Shown here in pieces: positions 9,391 through 18,170 of a DNA stretch of 64,000 bases. Numbering within the stretch: position 1 is the first letter of the stretch; the number at the start of each line of letters is the position of its first letter. The position numbers and the translations under genes were made by a program. Source of the stretch: Bacillus carboniphilus (GTDB lineage Bacteria; Bacillota; Bacilli; Bacillales; JC228). Under the pieces are notes generated by a model. It did not search any database and had not been told where the DNA came from. It saw only the letters and a program-made list of their open reading frames with translations. The DNA is taken from the NCBI RefSeq assembly GCF_039522365.1, contig NZ_BAAADJ010000004.1, forward strand, positions 1 through 64,000, in the 5' to 3' direction.

Positions 9391-10728
9391 TTTCTTTCTC
9401 CTCATCATGAAGAATGCAAGTAACCCTATGACTGCAAGACCTGGTATACCGTACAATAACCATTTGTTAGTTTCTACACCCTGCTCATTTGTGAGCTCTT
9501 CGTTTTCATTAGATAGAATATCTTTTACCGGTAGTACATACACATTTGAATCCTGGCTTCCTACGATCAAATGACCATTCATAAGAACTGGACCAGATGG
9601 TGCAAGCTTTCCACCTAATGTTTTCTGTCCTAATAATTCACCAGATTCCGTGTCAAAACCATAAACAATCCCTTTTGTATCCGTAAAATAAACGACACCG
9701 TTCTCTGCAACAGGAGGTGCTTTATTGACATGACTCTTGTACTCCCACTCCTTTTCCCCTGATTCAGCATTATAGGAATAGAATTTCTGAGTAATCGGAC
9801 TTCCTACAAATACTTTGTCTTCATAGATTATAGGTGCACCCGATTTATTGTTATCTACCATCGCACCCATCCCGAGGGAATCTTCCCATACGATATCACC
9901 AGTCGTAATATCCATAGCGTATATCTTATGATTATGTTTTTCATCCGACTCTACACCAGTTGTAATGACTAATTGATCATTAAAGATAACGGCCGGAACA
10001 TCATCAAGACCTGAAGTAACCTGATCGAAAACTTGCTGCCACTTAATTTCTCGTTCTTCTAAATCCACAGCGTAAAACGCATACGGATCGGCTCCACCAA
10101 CATATAAAACTCCATCCTTAATATTAGGGGACGACATACTAACCCGACTATCCAAATTAAGAGACCATTTTTCTTTTCCACTCTTAGGGTCAATTGCGTA
10201 CAAATGACGGTCACCCGTTGTAATATAGACAGTACCATTATCATAAGCAGGAGTAGGCATTACTTCTCCCTTGGTTTGAAAATCCCACAGAATATCACCT
10301 GTCTCAGGATCTAAGCTCAACATTCCACTTTCTCCAGTTCCACGGGTTCCATCATCTTGAAAGAATCGATTTCCATACCCTACGAATAACTGACCTTCAG
10401 CATAAATCATCTCGGAATGAATCCAATTGGGTGCCTTATTTTCCCAGAGTAATTCTCCTGACTCGAGGTCAAATGAAAAGAGACCACCTGTATTGTGGTT
10501 GCCAACATAGGCACGATTACCAACTATTACTGGTGTAGAGCGAATCTCATCATTTGTAGGTAGGTTCAATCTAATTTCCTCATTGAAGTCACTATTATAG
10601 ACAGGGTTATTCTCTGAATTCATCCTATATTGGGTCCATTCGGTTGGGCCTATTTCAGCTGCAATAACGGACTGAATTGGCATCAACAGTATGAAGCCTG
10701 TTACTAGCATTAGTGTCCACTTTTTCAT
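9388..10728 (-). CDS. PQQ-like beta-propeller repeat protein, membrane-anchored, 446 aa
   Basis: Signal peptide at the N-terminus (hydrophobic run up to SVIAAE), then repeated blades with the PQQ-enzyme/BamB-type pattern GxLxW...P, for example SGELLWENKAP, TGDILWDFQTK, SGKEKWSLNLD, TGDIVWEDSLG, SGEKEWEYKSH. The C-terminus has one transmembrane helix (about residues 423-441) followed by MRRKK, so the propeller faces outside and is tethered by its tail. Such propellers usually serve as scaffolds; residues for quinone binding cannot be assigned, so enzyme activity should not be assumed. Start ATG at 10728 after AAAGGGG. Confidence 0.8.
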   Translation of the reverse strand: MKKWTLMLVTGFILLMPIQSVIAAEIGPTEWTQYRMNSENNPVYNSDFNEEIRLNLPTNDEIRSTPVIVGNRAYVGNHNTGGLFSFDLESGELLWENKAPNWIHSEMIYAEGQLFVGYGNRFFQDDGTRGTGESGMLSLDPETGDILWDFQTKGEVMPTPAYDNGTVYITTGDRHLYAIDPKSGKEKWSLNLDSRVSMSSPNIKDGVLYVGGADPYAFYAVDLEEREIKWQQVFDQVTSGLDDVPAVIFNDQLVITTGVESDEKHNHKIYAMDITTGDIVWEDSLGMGAMVDNNKSGAPIIYEDKVFVGSPITQKFYSYNAESGEKEWEYKSHVNKAPPVAENGVVYFTDTKGIVYGFDTESGELLGQKTLGGKLAPSGPVLMNGHLIVGSQDSNVYVLPVKDILSNENEELTNEQGVETNKWLLYGIPGLAVIGLLAFFMMRRKK

Positions 10729-10936
10729 TTGTAGTCCCCTTTATGTATAAATTTATCAATTATACTCCCACAGGATTATTTCCCATTCTGAAGATTGGCT
10801 AAACCTTTTATATTTAGTATTTAACCTTTGACTTTATTTTATTTTAATCTCAGGAAATAATATGGTACAATCCTCCTGTATCTAATTTACATGCATAACC
10901 AAAACAAGAAGATATTTCAACGGAGGCAATTTATAC

Positions 10937-12214
10937 ATGAAAATAACTTGGGTTAACCATGCATCTTTTATCTTAGAAAAAGATGATATCCGTATTATTT
11001 CCGATCCTTGGATTGAAGGAAAGGTCTTTGATAACGGATGGAGTCTATTAGCAAAATCAAAGTTTACATATGAGGATTATAAAGATATCACCCATATTTG
11101 GTTCTCACATGAACATCCAGACCATTTCTTTCCACCTAATATCAAAAACATTCCAGAAGAATATCGAAAAAACATCACGATTCTCTTCCAGAATACACGT
11201 GATCGTAAAGTAGTAGATTTCTGTTCAAAAATGGGTTTTAAAGAGATTATTGAGCTAAATAACTACCAAGAATTTCGGGTTGGAAATGACTTAACGATTA
11301 CCATTTCTCAGTTTGGCCATGACTCTTGGATCTGCTATAAGAGTAGTGATACAACTATATTGAACATTAATGATTGTGAATTCTCCACAAAAGAACAAGT
11401 AAGAGAAGTGGCTAAAGCTGTGGGTAAAGTAGATGTTCTACTCACACAATTCTCCTTTGCAGGGTACCCAGGTAACGAAGAATCCGCCAAAATAAAACGT
11501 GAACGCTTAAAAATGCAAGCCGAAGTAACCAAACCGCGTTTCCTCATTCCATTTGCTAGCTTTGTATGGTTCTGTCATGAAGAAAATTATCACATGAACA
11601 AAGCTGTTAATAAAATTGGGGATATGTATACCTATATAAAAGAAGAAACCGCTGCGGAACCGATCATTATGTACCCTGGTGATGAGTGGAAATTGTTTGA
11701 GGAACATGATTCCTTTAGTGCTATTCAGAGATATAATGAAGACTACAAGAAAGTGGAAGAAAACCCTGAGCTTGTGAGAACAGAGCCTGTTGATGTAAAT
11801 GTGATTAGAGAAACCTTCCATAAGTTCACCAAAGGAGTTAAGGAGAAAAACAATCTATTACTTGTTAAGGCTTTGTTAGTGAAAGAACCAACTACTGTTC
11901 ATGTAACGGATCATCAGAAAGCTTATAAAATTGATGTATTGAAAGATATTTTCGAGGAAGTTAATACTGATTATGATCATTGTGATGTTGCTTTGTCGTC
12001 TGAAGCACTAAACTTTTGTTTCAAGTTTTCTTGGGGATGGGATACTTTGAATATCAATGGAAGATTCCAGTCTACAAAGTATGGGGATGTGAATAAGTTT
12101 AGGAGTATTGGTGGGAATCAGTTGAGGAATAGTCATGGGGAGTATATTACGATACCTTATTTATTGGAGAAGGCTAAGGCTAGGGCTTGGCGGAAGGTTA
12201 AGGGATTAAATTAA
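10937..12214 (+). CDS. Metallo-beta-lactamase-fold hydrolase, 425 aa
   Basis: Cytoplasmic by sequence (no signal peptide). The MBL metal site is clear: H58-E-H60-P-D62-H63 within WFSHEHPDHFF, preceded by the fold's first strand VNHASFILE and ISDPWIEG. Further ligand candidates lie in SQFGHDSW and PGDEW. The layout resembles the UlaG/CMP-Neu5Ac-hydroxylase-like branch of the superfamily, and the C-terminal 130 residues are an additional domain. The substrate is unknown; the position among wall polysaccharide genes suggests, without proof, a sugar derivative. GGAGG lies 10 nt before the ATG. The 3' end of this gene is repeated twice downstream as remnants. Confidence 0.8.
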   Translation: MKITWVNHASFILEKDDIRIISDPWIEGKVFDNGWSLLAKSKFTYEDYKDITHIWFSHEHPDHFFPPNIKNIPEEYRKNITILFQNTRDRKVVDFCSKMGFKEIIELNNYQEFRVGNDLTITISQFGHDSWICYKSSDTTILNINDCEFSTKEQVREVAKAVGKVDVLLTQFSFAGYPGNEESAKIKRERLKMQAEVTKPRFLIPFASFVWFCHEENYHMNKAVNKIGDMYTYIKEETAAEPIIMYPGDEWKLFEEHDSFSAIQRYNEDYKKVEENPELVRTEPVDVNVIRETFHKFTKGVKEKNNLLLVKALLVKEPTTVHVTDHQKAYKIDVLKDIFEEVNTDYDHCDVALSSEALNFCFKFSWGWDTLNINGRFQSTKYGDVNKFRSIGGNQLRNSHGEYITIPYLLEKAKARAWRKVKGLN

Positions 12215-12220
12215 GTGAAA

Positions 12221-12256
12221 ATTTCACATCCTTGTCAGATGTGGCATTTTTTTCAT
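12221..12256 (+). terminator. Terminator of the MBL-fold gene
   Basis: CACATC (12225) pairs with GATGTG (ends 12243) around CTTGTCA, followed by GCATTTTTTTC. Confidence 0.8.
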
Positions 12257-12403
12257 CAATCTATTAGTGGTAAAACAACAACTTCCTGGGCGTCATCCAG
12301 ATACCTCAGCTATCATACTAACTATTTTTGATATTCGACAACAAAATGCTCTTTGTTTTCACTTTAATGCATTAACGTCTCGGGGGTCAGGCACCAGTAA
12401 TTT

Positions 12404-12500
12404 CAATTGAGGAATAGTCATGGGGAAGTATATTACGATTCCTTATTTGTTCGAGAAAGCTAGAGCAAGAGCTATTAGGAGGGTTAAGGCAACAAAGTAA
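12404..12500 (+). pseudogene. 3' fragment of a second MBL-fold gene copy
   Basis: These ~97 bases repeat the last ~96 bases of the gene ending at 12214: the part from TTGAGGAATAGTCATGGGG through the ATTACGAT-x-CCTTATTT segment is almost identical, then it diverges but still encodes a similar basic tail (RVKATK, stop at 12498). One extra A after ATGGGG shifts the frame relative to the intact gene. The 5' ~1.2 kb is absent. It begins directly after a GGTCAGGCACCAG-type repeat. Confidence 0.75.
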
Positions 12501-12507
12501 AGAGAAG

Positions 12508-12545
12508 AATTCACATCAGTCCTTTGGACGTGAAATTTTTTCAAA
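12508..12545 (+). terminator. Terminator after the first MBL-gene remnant
   Basis: TTCAC...GTGAA imperfect hairpin around CAGTCCTTTGGAC, followed by ATTTTTTC. It occupies the same place relative to the tail as the terminator at 12221. Confidence 0.6.
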
Positions 12546-12560
12546 TTATGAATAAATAAA

Positions 12561-12587
12561 ACCGGTGGAACCGTCCCCTTGGTCTTT
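12561..12587. repeat. Short dispersed repeat, copy 1 (partner at 12891-12917)
   Basis: 27 bases ending CCCCTTGGTCTTT that match 24 of 27 positions of 12891-12917. It abuts the second gene-tail remnant. It resembles GGGAC/GTCCC-rich intergenic repeats I associate with Bacillaceae genomes. Confidence 0.6.
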
Positions 12588-12625
12588 AGGCTAGGGTTTT
12601 ACGTAAGGTAAAGGGCATAAATTAG
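12588..12625 (+). pseudogene. 3' fragment of a third MBL-fold gene copy
   Basis: From GCT at 12590, codons read A-R-V-L-R-K-V-K-G-I-N-stop (TAG at 12623-12625), against A-R-A-W-R-K-V-K-G-L-N-stop at the end of the intact gene. Only about 12 codons remain, but the match includes the stop position and is followed by a terminator, as in the other two copies. Confidence 0.55.
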
Positions 12626-12627
12626 TA

Positions 12628-12668
12628 AAAGGATGATGCATCAAGTATTTGATGCATCATCCTTTTCT
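12628..12668 (+). terminator. Strong terminator after the second MBL-gene remnant
   Basis: AAAGGATGATGCATCAA pairs with TTGATGCATCATCCTTT around a 4-nt loop, followed by TCTATT. Confidence 0.75.
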
Positions 12669-12805
12669 ATTACGTTTGTATCGAATAAATGAAAACAAGT
12701 ATTACTAATCAGCTAAATAAAGATCGGTTTTTGGACTCCCACAGGAAAATCCCCTTACTAAAAACACTGTTGAAATTCATACTATTCAAAAGAGTTAGAT
12801 TTTAC

Positions 12806-12834
12806 TTCACTATTTTTGCTATAGTGAAGTAACG
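12806..12834. other. 12-bp inverted repeat of unknown role
   Basis: TTACTTCACTAT and ATAGTGAAGTAA are exact inverted copies separated by TTTTTGC/T-type 5-7 nt. It lies in a gene-free gap without a T-tract, so it is not an obvious terminator. Confidence 0.5.
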
Positions 12835-12890
12835 TCCTGGAAGACAGGCACTAAACTAGGTAAATCCCACAACATATATTCATTTTCAGG

Positions 12891-12917
12891 ACCGAAGGAA
12901 CCGCCCCCTTGGTCTTT
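12891..12917. repeat. Short dispersed repeat, copy 2 (partner at 12561-12587)
   Basis: Same 27-base unit as 12561-12587 with three differences. It lies just before the terminator shared with the S-layer gene. Confidence 0.6.
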
Positions 12918-12924
12918 TATAGAT

Positions 12925-12968
12925 AAAAAGGTTCCTTTGAGTTTTATCTCAAAGGAACCTTTTTAAAG
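12925..12968. terminator. Strong terminator of the S-layer gene
   Basis: AAAAAGGTTCCTTTGAG and CTCAAAGGAACCTTTTT form a perfect 17-bp stem with a TTTTAT loop. It can act in both directions; on the minus strand it ends the S-layer transcript. Confidence 0.9.
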
Positions 12969-12985
12969 GTTTATTAGACAATTAT

Positions 12986-15793
12986 TTATCTAACTGTCCA
13001 AGATCCACCTTTAACAAGTACAACACCATTATCATCCTTGATATCAGCTACTTGAGTGATAGTTGGTGAAGCAGTTGTATTGTTAGCATTTGCTGAAGCT
13101 GTAATTACCACTTTTGAAGTATCTGTATCTAAGGTAATAGCAGATACAGTATATCCTGCAATATCATAAGTTAAAGTTGATAGAGAAGATGCATCAATTG
13201 CTTCTGTATAGTTAAGTGTAATAGTAGCAGTTTCTGCCGTATCAACTTTACCGTCACCATCGCCATCAACGTAAGAGATTCGGATATCCTCTACGTCAGC
13301 AGTATTTGCATTCGTATCATGGTCAAATTTCTCCAGTGTTGGTGCAATCTTATCTGCAGCAGTTACTGCAACAATTGAAGATCCAACTTTAACACCAAAT
13401 GCATTTTCAGAATTAATGTTAGCAGCAGCTGTTTCAACAGAAACTGTAGCTGTTGCATCAGTATTTAGAGTTTGTGCAGTTGTTAATGTATAAGTAATAA
13501 CACCTTTTCCATCAACATTTGCAAAGCTTACAGAAGCAGGAGTGATTGGTGTACCACCTTGGTTGACAATGAAGTCATCTGCTTCAAATTTTGATAAAGA
13601 ATCACTTAATGTAACTACAATAGTTTTTGTGCCAGTAGCTTCAACTTTAGAAATCCCTACAGTTGTAGCTGTATTTACAGTTACACCAGTAGTGAATGAA
13701 GTAGTAAAGTTTCCGCTTGCATCTGCAACTTTACCTACTGTAACAGTGTTTCCATCTGCAATTGTAAGTGAAGTCTTGCTGTAATCAATTAGGACAGCTT
13801 TACCGTTATCAGCAAGTGAAGCAGTAGCTTTAGTAGTATTTAAGTATGTTCCCCCAAATTGGTAGTTTGCTAGGTCAAGAACTGATCCTGAACCACTTGT
13901 TGCCATCGCTTCAGAGAAACTAATTTTAACAATTTTTTTGTTGTCATATAGTGTTCCAGTAGCTGTTACAGTTGGAGCAGTAGTGTCTTTAACGTTTACA
14001 CTTGGAGAAACTTTGCTAATAACGTTACCAGCTAAGTCTTCTACTTTTTCAACTACAACTGTATAAGCACCACCACTTAATGAACCAGAAACAGCTAAGT
14101 CTACAACCTTACTATCATCTGCATTAACAGTAGGTGTTACAGTTACTCCTTCTACTTCTTCACCAGTTGAATCTAATAATGTATAGTTCGCCGCAGTTTC
14201 AGCAGTAGTTTGGTCAACATCTTCAGAGAATGTTAACTTAAATGAAGCATCTGTTGGAGCCTCAAGCTTTACAACTTCAGGTTTAACTGTATCAACAGTT
14301 ACAGCAACATTTGAAGTGTATCTAGCATTTTTATTCCCCCAACCATCTACAACCACATCTTTGCTTACAACTAAGTAAGCAGTGCCACCTTGTGGAAGTG
14401 GGTTAGTTGTAAAAGTTAGTTCTACACGCTTGCTGTTGTTAGCATCTACAGTGATTTGATCTGGAGTATTACCTGAATTAGTGTGGTATACTGCCTGAGC
14501 TGTTATTAGATTTGCTGAAGTGTCGTTTAATGAAACATCTTCATTGAATTCCAATACCACTTTATTAGGTGAGGCAGACACAACTTTTGCAACTGATGGT
14601 GCAACTGTATCAGCAGCTTGAGTAAGAGTTAATTTTGTATCAACCAATTTATATCCTGCTAAATCTTGAACATTTTTAACACTAACTTCGTATTCGCCAT
14701 CAGCTAATGAGCTATACAATGTTACTGTTACTTCTTTCAAACCAGTTTTAGTTGCTGATTGAATGAAATATTGACCATTATTAACGCTATAATTGCTAAC
14801 AGATTCAGCAGTAGTCTGATCAACTGGCTCGCTAAAGATAACTTTGAAGCTATCTGGACCAGCAGAAACTACGTTAACTGCTTTTGGAATTGTTGTATCA
14901 AAGAAAGTAACGTCTACTTCAGTGTCCTCAGCAATTACCGCTCCACCTTCAGATTTAACATCATTTAATGTTAATGTTACAGAATCTTGATTACCAAATG
15001 CAGCATCGAAAGTAACTAGGACTTTATTGCTATCTACTAACTCTACGCTTGCAACATCAATAACCGAATCACTATCAGCAAAGTTGTCAGCAACAACAGT
15101 CTTAGCGTCTAAAGCAGTATTAAATGTTAATTCAGCTTGAATGTTGTTAAGAGCACTTACACTAACAACTTCTGGAACAACAGCTTCAGCTTCAAGTGTA
15201 GCAGCTCTGTGTAAGAAAATAGCAAGATCTCCACGCTTGATAGTAGCATCTGTACCGAAAGTAGTATCAGAAGTACCAGCAGTGATTTCGTTAGCAACTA
15301 ATGCTTTAACAGCTGCTTCGTAACGATCACTAACATCAGTGAAATCTAGCTCTACATCACCACCAGAAAGGTCATATGCTTTTGAAAGCCAGATAGCCAT
15401 TTCACCACGAGTGATTTCGTCAGAAGCACCGAAAGTTGTAGTTGTTTTACCAGCTGTGATTCCAGCTTCTTTAATTGCATTAACAGCACCTTTAGCGCGG
15501 TCAGGAACATCTGTGAAACCAGCGTCTGGAGCGTTTGCAGTGTCAAGGTCTAAAGCTTTTGCTAGCCATACTGCTACGTCAGCACGGATGATTTTCTCAT
15601 CAGTTCCGAAAGTTGTAGTAGTTTTACCAGCTGTGATGTTGTTATCTACTAGGTAGTCAACAGCCTCTTTGTACTTGTCTGCAACATCAGTGAAAGATGA
15701 AGCAGCTGCTGCTGGAGTTACTGCAGATGCAACTAAAGTAGCTGTAGCCGCAGTAGCGATGAATTTGCGATAAGACTTAGGTTGATAAGCCAT
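12986..15793 (-). CDS. Probable major S-layer protein with three N-terminal SLH motifs, 935 aa
   Basis: Signal peptide ending near TPAAAA, three consecutive SLH motifs (about residues 30-205; FTDVADKYKEAV, FTDVPDRAKGAV, FTDVSDRYEAAV, each followed by an ITAG and an R-G/A-D/E-A/L-A-x-W/F-L core), then about 700 residues of repeated Ig-like SbsA/Big_5-type modules (for example FSEPVDQTTAE, FSEDVDQTTAE, FSEAMATSG). Composition is Ala/Thr/Val/Asp-rich, lysine-moderate and cysteine-free. Near the C-terminus DGDGDGKVD looks like a calcium-binding loop. SLH motifs bind pyruvylated secondary cell wall polymer. ATG at 15793 is preceded by a perfect GGGGAGGAAA; the frame is open upstream to 15868 but unlikely to be translated. 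Long leader and strong terminator suggest abundant expression. Confidence 0.9.
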   Translation of the reverse strand: MAYQPKSYRKFIATAATATLVASAVTPAAAASSFTDVADKYKEAVDYLVDNNITAGKTTTTFGTDEKIIRADVAVWLAKALDLDTANAPDAGFTDVPDRAKGAVNAIKEAGITAGKTTTTFGASDEITRGEMAIWLSKAYDLSGGDVELDFTDVSDRYEAAVKALVANEITAGTSDTTFGTDATIKRGDLAIFLHRAATLEAEAVVPEVVSVSALNNIQAELTFNTALDAKTVVADNFADSDSVIDVASVELVDSNKVLVTFDAAFGNQDSVTLTLNDVKSEGGAVIAEDTEVDVTFFDTTIPKAVNVVSAGPDSFKVIFSEPVDQTTAESVSNYSVNNGQYFIQSATKTGLKEVTVTLYSSLADGEYEVSVKNVQDLAGYKLVDTKLTLTQAADTVAPSVAKVVSASPNKVVLEFNEDVSLNDTSANLITAQAVYHTNSGNTPDQITVDANNSKRVELTFTTNPLPQGGTAYLVVSKDVVVDGWGNKNARYTSNVAVTVDTVKPEVVKLEAPTDASFKLTFSEDVDQTTAETAANYTLLDSTGEEVEGVTVTPTVNADDSKVVDLAVSGSLSGGAYTVVVEKVEDLAGNVISKVSPSVNVKDTTAPTVTATGTLYDNKKIVKISFSEAMATSGSGSVLDLANYQFGGTYLNTTKATASLADNGKAVLIDYSKTSLTIADGNTVTVGKVADASGNFTTSFTTGVTVNTATTVGISKVEATGTKTIVVTLSDSLSKFEADDFIVNQGGTPITPASVSFANVDGKGVITYTLTTAQTLNTDATATVSVETAAANINSENAFGVKVGSSIVAVTAADKIAPTLEKFDHDTNANTADVEDIRISYVDGDGDGKVDTAETATITLNYTEAIDASSLSTLTYDIAGYTVSAITLDTDTSKVVITASANANNTTASPTITQVADIKDDNGVVLVKGGSWTVR

Positions 15794-15983
15794 GTTCTTT
15801 GTTTCCTCCCCTGTTTTGTATAACTTTTTTTTTAATATAAACTGACGGAAACCATCAGCTATTAACAAATTTGAGTCTTCATAACTATTCCCACAAAATA
15901 CAACCTATGCCAGTAGGCGCATAATCATTCCATATAATAGGAAAATATGTATATTCCAATTTTCTGGAAGGTTATCCAGTCGA

Positions 15984-16026
15984 TTGGTAGAAATAGAATT
16001 ATTAAACTCGTAATCTATTCTACCAA
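15984..16026 (-). promoter_or_regulatory. Inverted repeat spanning the S-layer promoter -10 and start site
   Basis: TTGGTAGAAATAGAATTA (from 15984) and TAATCTATTCTACCAA (ending 16026) are inverted copies apart from two single-base bulges. On the minus strand one arm contains the proposed -10 box, the other the early transcribed region. It could be an operator or a 5' mRNA-protecting stem. Confidence 0.55.
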
Positions 16027-16044
16027 AGCGGTAGGATTTTTCAA
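16010..16044 (-). promoter_or_regulatory. Candidate sigma-A promoter of the S-layer gene
   Basis: Minus strand: TTGAAA at 16044-16039, a 16-bp spacer, and TAGAAT at 16022-16017. This predicts transcription starting near 16010 and a leader of about 215 nt before ATG 15793. Long leaders are typical for S-layer mRNAs. No gene lies between 15794 and 16235. Confidence 0.55.
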
Positions 16045-16235
16045 CTCTTTTTTACAAATTTCTCTATTAAAACACTGGAAGTTTTTGCATCAAGGGGAAA
16101 ATTATATGAATTTTTAATCAAAATCTGGTGTTTTCCTTGCCATACCAGAAAAATTCTTCCTCATATTTGACGTACTTGTTACAAAAAGGTTTCAGTTTTC
16201 TATAAAAAAATTTTTCGGTTGTTACATTGTTACAA

Positions 16236-16276
16236 ATAAAAAAACACCATATCCAGTAAAATACGGTGTTTTTGGG
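16236..16276 (-). terminator. Terminator of the GT4/WecG/dehydrogenase operon
   Basis: AAAACACC pairs with GGTGTTTT around an AT-rich internal part, with A-run and T-run flanks; about 50 nt past the stop at 16326. Confidence 0.75.
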
Positions 16277-16325
16277 ACGATATCTTAATCTTACCATATA
16301 TCGACAATTATTCGACTAGTTTCTA

Positions 16326-17432
16326 CTATTTTTTTACTTTCAAAAGTTTTTTATAGGTTTCTGTGGTTAAACTAACTAAGTTTTTAAGAGAAAAGTTTTC
16401 TTCAGCATGTTTCCTCAAAGCCTTTCCTTTATCAACAAGCTTACCCTTTTGCCATTCATCGATAGCTTGGTTCATGGCTCTTTCATAGCCACCTTGATCG
16501 CCAACTGGAACAATCCAACCGTGTTCAGGCTTCACCAATTCTTTTACTCCGCCTACATCCGTTGTAATCACAGGGACTTCTTGATTCGCGGACTCTAATA
16601 AGACAAGTGGAAAGCTTTCACTTTCTGAAGCAAGCAAAGATACATCTGATATTGAAAGAATTTGAGAAACATCTTTTCTAAATCCGAGCATTTTAACCTG
16701 AGCACCTAGTTTGAACTCTTTAATTAGGTGTTCCACCTCATCATACGATGGTCCACTACCGACTAGTAATACTTTTACTTTAGGATTCCCCAAGTTCTTA
16801 AGTGCCTTCAATACCAAGTCATGCCCTTTAACAGGGTGTAGTCTAGCTACAAAAGCCATGACAAAATCGTCTTCACTAATTACAAATTCAGTTTTTAATG
16901 CATTTTCTACTGGTACAGGCTCAGTAAAATCAATCCCATTATAAATGGTCTGAATTTTTTCCTCGTTTATGCCAATGTCCATCAAGTTATTCTTAAACCG
17001 TTCCGACACAGCGAAAAAATAATCAATCTTTTCATATGACCAAAGGTTCAGTTTCGTAAAAATCCGCCCCTTCAATCCACCCTTCATAAAATCCAATTTC
17101 GGATCACTGTGAATGGTCGTCACCCATAAAGCTTTTATCTTTCCCACTAAGAAGGTAGTTAAAAAGTTCGCTCTCGGGCCATGCGTATGTAAAATATCAA
17201 AGCCTTCTTTGTTAATAAAGTTCGCCAACCTTCTCAAAACCGTTAAATCATATCGTGACTTTTGTTCAAAAATTTCAACTTTAATCCCAGCTTCCCTCGC
17301 CTCCTGCGAAAGAGCGCCCTCTTGAAAGACAGCTAGGCAAACTTGTTCCTTTGGAAATTTAGAAAGGAGAGTGACGACATGCTTTCGCGAGCCGCCAGTC
17401 TCTCCCCCACTAATTAGATGTAAAATTTTCAT
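16326..17432 (-). CDS. Glycosyltransferase family 4 protein, 368 aa
   Basis: GT-B fold glycosyltransferase. The N-terminus has the family opening LHLISGGETGGSRKHVV; the C-terminal domain has FVARLHPVKGHDLVLKAL and the E-x7-E region SESESFPLVLLESANQEVP followed by TTDVGGVKEL. Last gene of a three-gene operon: its ATG overlaps the stop of the WecG-type gene by 4 bp. The pairing suggests it adds the next sugar after ManNAc on the undecaprenyl-linked wall polymer precursor; the actual donor is unknown. Confidence 0.87.
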   Translation of the reverse strand: MKILHLISGGETGGSRKHVVTLLSKFPKEQVCLAVFQEGALSQEAREAGIKVEIFEQKSRYDLTVLRRLANFINKEGFDILHTHGPRANFLTTFLVGKIKALWVTTIHSDPKLDFMKGGLKGRIFTKLNLWSYEKIDYFFAVSERFKNNLMDIGINEEKIQTIYNGIDFTEPVPVENALKTEFVISEDDFVMAFVARLHPVKGHDLVLKALKNLGNPKVKVLLVGSGPSYDEVEHLIKEFKLGAQVKMLGFRKDVSQILSISDVSLLASESESFPLVLLESANQEVPVITTDVGGVKELVKPEHGWIVPVGDQGGYERAMNQAIDEWQKGKLVDKGKALRKHAEENFSLKNLVSLTTETYKKLLKVKK

Positions 17433-18157
17433 GATGCTTGTTCCTTTCTGTTAAAGAGTACTTTGATCAGGAACTTTGGTAATACTAATTGACGTTTGAG
17501 CCGTTTTGGTTCTTTCATTAAACGGTATAGCCACTCTAACCCAACTTTACGGAAGCCTTCTGGTGCACGTTGTACATGACCAGCCATGACATCAAAACTG
17601 CCACCAACACCTTGAAACACCTTTACATTCAAGCGAGGCATGTTTTCTCGGATCCACAACTCCTGTCTAGGACTACCGAGAGCAACAAATAACATGTCTG
17701 CCCCTGACTCGTTAATTCGTTCTACAAGAGCATCGTGGTCCTGCAGATATCCATTTTCATACCCAACAAGGTTGATAGCAGGGTGCTTCTCTTGAATGTT
17801 TTCAAAAGCCTTACTCACCACTTCTTCCTTGGCACCGTACAGAAATACTTTATAACCCTCTTGTTCAGCCATTAAAAGGAGGCGTTCCATCATATCAACT
17901 CCCGTAACTCGGGATTGAATTTGTCCTCCCTTTAACTTGGAGGCTAACAAGATACCAACTCCATCTGGAATTTGATAGGTAGATCCGTTAATAAGCTCTC
18001 TTAATTGGGCATTTTCTTGGGCAGCCATTACTTTTTCTGGATTCACCGCAATAATAGTAGATTGCTCTCCTGCTGCAATTCGTTGTTTCAGCGACTCTAC
18101 AATTTCCTCATAGGAAAGTGGGGAAACATCGACTCCGAAGTATGTCTCCTTATTCAT
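17429..18157 (-). CDS. WecG/TagA/CpsF-family ManNAc transferase, 242 aa
   Basis: Length and motifs fit the WecG/TagA/CpsF family (GT26): NKETYFGVDVSPLSYEEIV at the start, IIAVNPEKVMAAQEN, IPDGVGILLASKL, SRVTGVDMMERLL, FLYGAKEEVV and GSPRQELWIRENMPRL. Members transfer N-acetylmannosamine (or its uronic acid) from UDP to GlcNAc-PP-undecaprenol, an early committed step in teichoic acid or SLH-binding wall polymer synthesis. It sits between the UDP-ManNAc dehydrogenase and a GT4, overlapping the latter, so these three genes form a unit. ATG at 18157 follows AGGAGAGG. Confidence 0.9.
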   Translation of the reverse strand: MNKETYFGVDVSPLSYEEIVESLKQRIAAGEQSTIIAVNPEKVMAAQENAQLRELINGSTYQIPDGVGILLASKLKGGQIQSRVTGVDMMERLLLMAEQEGYKVFLYGAKEEVVSKAFENIQEKHPAINLVGYENGYLQDHDALVERINESGADMLFVALGSPRQELWIRENMPRLNVKVFQGVGGSFDVMAGHVQRAPEGFRKVGLEWLYRLMKEPKRLKRQLVLPKFLIKVLFNRKEQAS

Positions 18158-18170
18158 AAGAATCCTCTCC

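Noticed and set aside
15794-15868. Extension of the S-layer protein upstream of MAYQP
   Set aside because: It would bury the signal peptide; a perfect GGGGAGGAAA precedes ATG 15793.
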